NCBI RefSeq assembly: GCF_001550135.1
Contig: NZ_LRUE01000015.1
Location: 124,001 to 188,000, forward strand
From: Pseudoalteromonas shioyasakiensis
GTDB lineage: Bacteria > Pseudomonadota > Gammaproteobacteria > Enterobacterales > Alteromonadaceae
Length of the DNA: 64,000 nucleotides
Reading direction: 5' to 3'
Shown: piece after piece, positions 62,030 to 64,000 of the stretch
How the letters are laid out: the number at the start of each line of letters is the position of its first letter
Position numbering within the stretch: position 1 is the first letter of the stretch
Notes under the pieces: model-generated
What the model saw: the letters and a program-made list of their open reading frames with translations, nothing else
Told to the model about the DNA's origin: nothing
The model's database searches: none
Made by a program: the position numbers and the translations under genes

Positions 62030-64000
62030 TTACTTTTGGAATTTGATCCCTTTGTAATAACTCTCTAAGTTTTCAACTTTTGTTTGGTCTTTCAGATCAG
62101 CAAATGGCTTATCTGCAAACTTACTACCACGCATTTGAATATTTAAACGTGCAGCTTCACTATTGAACATCGTTTTCTTGTAGTAATCTTTCAGATCAGC
62201 CAATGTCACTTTTTCAACTTCAGCGATAAGCTTTTCTTTAGAGTCAAAGTTGAAGTTTTCACGGTACCAATCAGAAATAAGCGGTGACATTTCATCACTT
62301 AAATTCTTAGGTTGCTCTTTTAAAGACACAAGCGTTGCATTTTTAAGTTGTGCAAATGTTTCTTTTGTCATGTTATCAAGCTCAACAGCGTATTGCTTTT
62401 TGAACTCATCAAAACGCGCTTGCATTTCTTTAGGGCCTTTAACCGGTGTTTGAATATAAAGGCCCAAAGCAGAGTAGTCTTCGATAGGACGTGCAAGCGC
62501 ACCAACCGCATAAGCTAACTGCTCTTCTGTACGTAACTTATCAAACGCAACGGTTCTAAAGTGGCTTTGTAAAATTTGTGCCTGTGCTTTTTGCTTATAA
62601 CCTGGGGTTGGGTGAACAACCATATCAATAATTGCTACATCAGCTACATCAATATCTTTTTGCAGTACAATACGTTCACCAGGCTGAGGTAACCAGGCTT
62701 TGCTTCTGGCAAACTCAGTCGCTTCATGACCTTTAGGTAGTATAGCGGTTAGCTTACTCGCAATAGATTCAACATCGTTTTGGTTATAGTTACCAAACGT
62801 GAATACGCGTAGATCATTGGCTGCAAGTGTTGATTGTTTAATAGCCGAAAAATCGGCAAGGGTTAGTGCATCTGCCGCGGCAATCAAGGTTTCGGTGTCA
62901 AATTTACCACTACGAGTAAGCTTAGAGTACTCACCGAATGCTTGATAGAACGGGAACTGTTTTTGCTGATTGAGTAAATCACGCTTAAAACGATCGATTG
63001 CTTGGGCAAAACCTTCTTCAGACACATCTAGCGTTAGATTTTCAAGCGCCTGAGCTAAAAGTACGTCTTGTTTATCAGTAAAACCACTTAGTGATAACAC
63101 AAGGCCGTTACTTGGTTGTAGCCCTAAGCTCATACCTGCAACGGCTGCTTCTGTGCTTAGTTTGCTTTGTTGTAAGTTATAAAGATCAGCCCACACTGCA
63201 TAAAGAACTTGTGATTTAACATTCACAAGGGCATCAGGTGTATTAATATAAACTTCAACAAGACCTTTTGGTTGCTCAGCAAATTGCTGACTTGCTTGGC
63301 GCCAAACTTTTACACCCTGCTTATCAAATACCAGTTCAGGATGCGCTTGTTGTTTAAACTCCGCCGTTTTAATTGCAAAGCTTTCTGGTAATAAGCGGTT
63401 TACTGTTGGTAATGCTAAAGCGTATTCGCTCGGTTTGCTCCAGCTTGCAACTTCTGCTTCGCTGATATCTTCAATGCGGTATTTACCATCGTAAAAATGC
63501 AGCTGTGAATCTGTTTCTTCTTGCTTTGAAATATACCAAATACGTAGCGTATCTTCGTTTAATTGTGAAAGCACATTTTGCACCGCATCTGCATCAAACT
63601 TTGCATAATAATAAGGTGCGTTAATTGCGTTGTTCACAGGGAATTTTTGCATGCTATCAGTTAAGTTACTGACATAACCAAACTCATCACCTTTTTCGAG
63701 GAATTGAAATTCATTGTTTAATGATGTACGAATTTCATTAAAGTATTTGCTATCAACACCCTGCTCTTTAATAAGCGCAATGTACTGCATAACCATAGCG
63801 ACAATTTCTTCGCGGTTTTGCATGCCAGCATCAGTCAATTCAATATTAACCGTTAAGCTGCCGTAGTTACCATATTGTGTTGGAGCATCAGAAGCAGATA
63901 AACGTGACACCCAGCCTTTATCACGCAAGATTTGCGCAGGACTACCTTGCATTTCGTTACTTAAAAGGTATGAAACAAAACGATTTGGTTTAACCGCAAA
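62030..64000 (-). CDS. M16 family (insulinase-type) zinc peptidase, C-terminal 656 residues
   Basis: The frame stays open to the right edge (the last 48 bases read FAVKPNRFVSYLLSNE before the first internal Met), so the N-terminal domain with the HxxEH zinc site is outside the window. What is seen are the middle and C-terminal M16 domains: RDKGWVSRLSASDAP, a middle lobe with KEQGVDSKYFNEIRTSLNNEFQFLEKG, and RTEEQLAYAVGALARPIEDYSALGLYIQTPVKGP of the inactive half. It resembles protease III/pitrilysin and insulysin. It probably degrades peptides in the periplasm; the signal peptide, if any, is not visible. Confidence 0.88.
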   Translation of the reverse strand, partial: FAVKPNRFVSYLLSNEMQGSPAQILRDKGWVSRLSASDAPTQYGNYGSLTVNIELTDAGMQNREEIVAMVMQYIALIKEQGVDSKYFNEIRTSLNNEFQFLEKGDEFGYVSNLTDSMQKFPVNNAINAPYYYAKFDADAVQNVLSQLNEDTLRIWYISKQEETDSQLHFYDGKYRIEDISEAEVASWSKPSEYALALPTVNRLLPESFAIKTAEFKQQAHPELVFDKQGVKVWRQASQQFAEQPKGLVEVYINTPDALVNVKSQVLYAVWADLYNLQQSKLSTEAAVAGMSLGLQPSNGLVLSLSGFTDKQDVLLAQALENLTLDVSEEGFAQAIDRFKRDLLNQQKQFPFYQAFGEYSKLTRSGKFDTETLIAAADALTLADFSAIKQSTLAANDLRVFTFGNYNQNDVESIASKLTAILPKGHEATEFARSKAWLPQPGERIVLQKDIDVADVAIIDMVVHPTPGYKQKAQAQILQSHFRTVAFDKLRTEEQLAYAVGALARPIEDYSALGLYIQTPVKGPKEMQARFDEFKKQYAVELDNMTKETFAQLKNATLVSLKEQPKNLSDEMSPLISDWYRENFNFDSKEKLIAEVEKVTLADLKDYYKKTMFNSEAARLNIQMRGSKFADKPFADLKDQTKVENLESYYKGIKFQK

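Overview
The window reads as the origin region of a secondary replicon (a chromid, or second chromosome) of a marine gammaproteobacterium. Pseudoalteromonas or a close Alteromonadales relative fits best, judging from the low GC content and the style of the genes: DPP-IV and prolyl-oligopeptidase-type peptidases, M16 peptidase, YdiJ, PpsA/PpsR and class II DAHP synthase. The genus is inferred from gene content and not tested.

Replication core (about 20.3-26.2 kb). The P1/F-type partition genes parA and parB read leftward and a plasmid-type initiator gene (rep) reads rightward. Between parA and rep lies a 0.77-kb origin with DnaA boxes, an AT-rich stretch and at least ten GATC-containing 17-bp iterons. 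Five more iterons and a perfect palindrome (candidate parS) follow parB. Directly beyond rep is a gene for a recognisable Tus protein. The 430 bp upstream of tus holds three diverged Ter-like sites in opposed orientation, which together form a complete fork trap about 2.5 kb from the origin. A dif-like XerCD site lies at 37.94 kb. Origin, fork trap and dif within 18 kb is the layout expected of a circular replicon copied in one direction, leftward from ori and all the way round. This is the main finding of the window.

Left arm (1-20.3 kb). It carries a MarR-regulated HlyD efflux operon with a 48-bp operator, a TlpA/spermidine-synthase-like/MFS-like trio, azoR facing a LysR gene broken by a stop codon, secreted peptidases (including lipoprotein DPP-IV), a DOPA-type dioxygenase, tpm, a DJ-1/PfpI protein, a COG3904-type lipoprotein, rmuC and a SWIM-SNF2 helicase next to the partition locus. 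Most of these genes read leftward, away from the origin.

Right arm (26.2-64 kb). It starts with PEP-related metabolism (class II DAHP synthase, ppsR, ppsA), then a MITE-like repeat, ydiJ, a tyrosine recombinase translationally coupled to an NhaP-type antiporter, a SYLF lipoprotein and dif. Next come a PAS-MCP, two patatin-like lipases, an AgcS symporter, a frameshifted LLM oxidoreductase with a siderophore-interacting protein and its MarR regulator, SOS-controlled umuDC, ybaK, yiaWV, dnaK/dnaJ with a heat-shock promoter, pqiABC, GNAT and Nudix genes, an NhaC-family antiporter, and an M16 peptidase that runs off the right edge. I saw no rRNA, tRNA, CRISPR array or complete insertion sequence.
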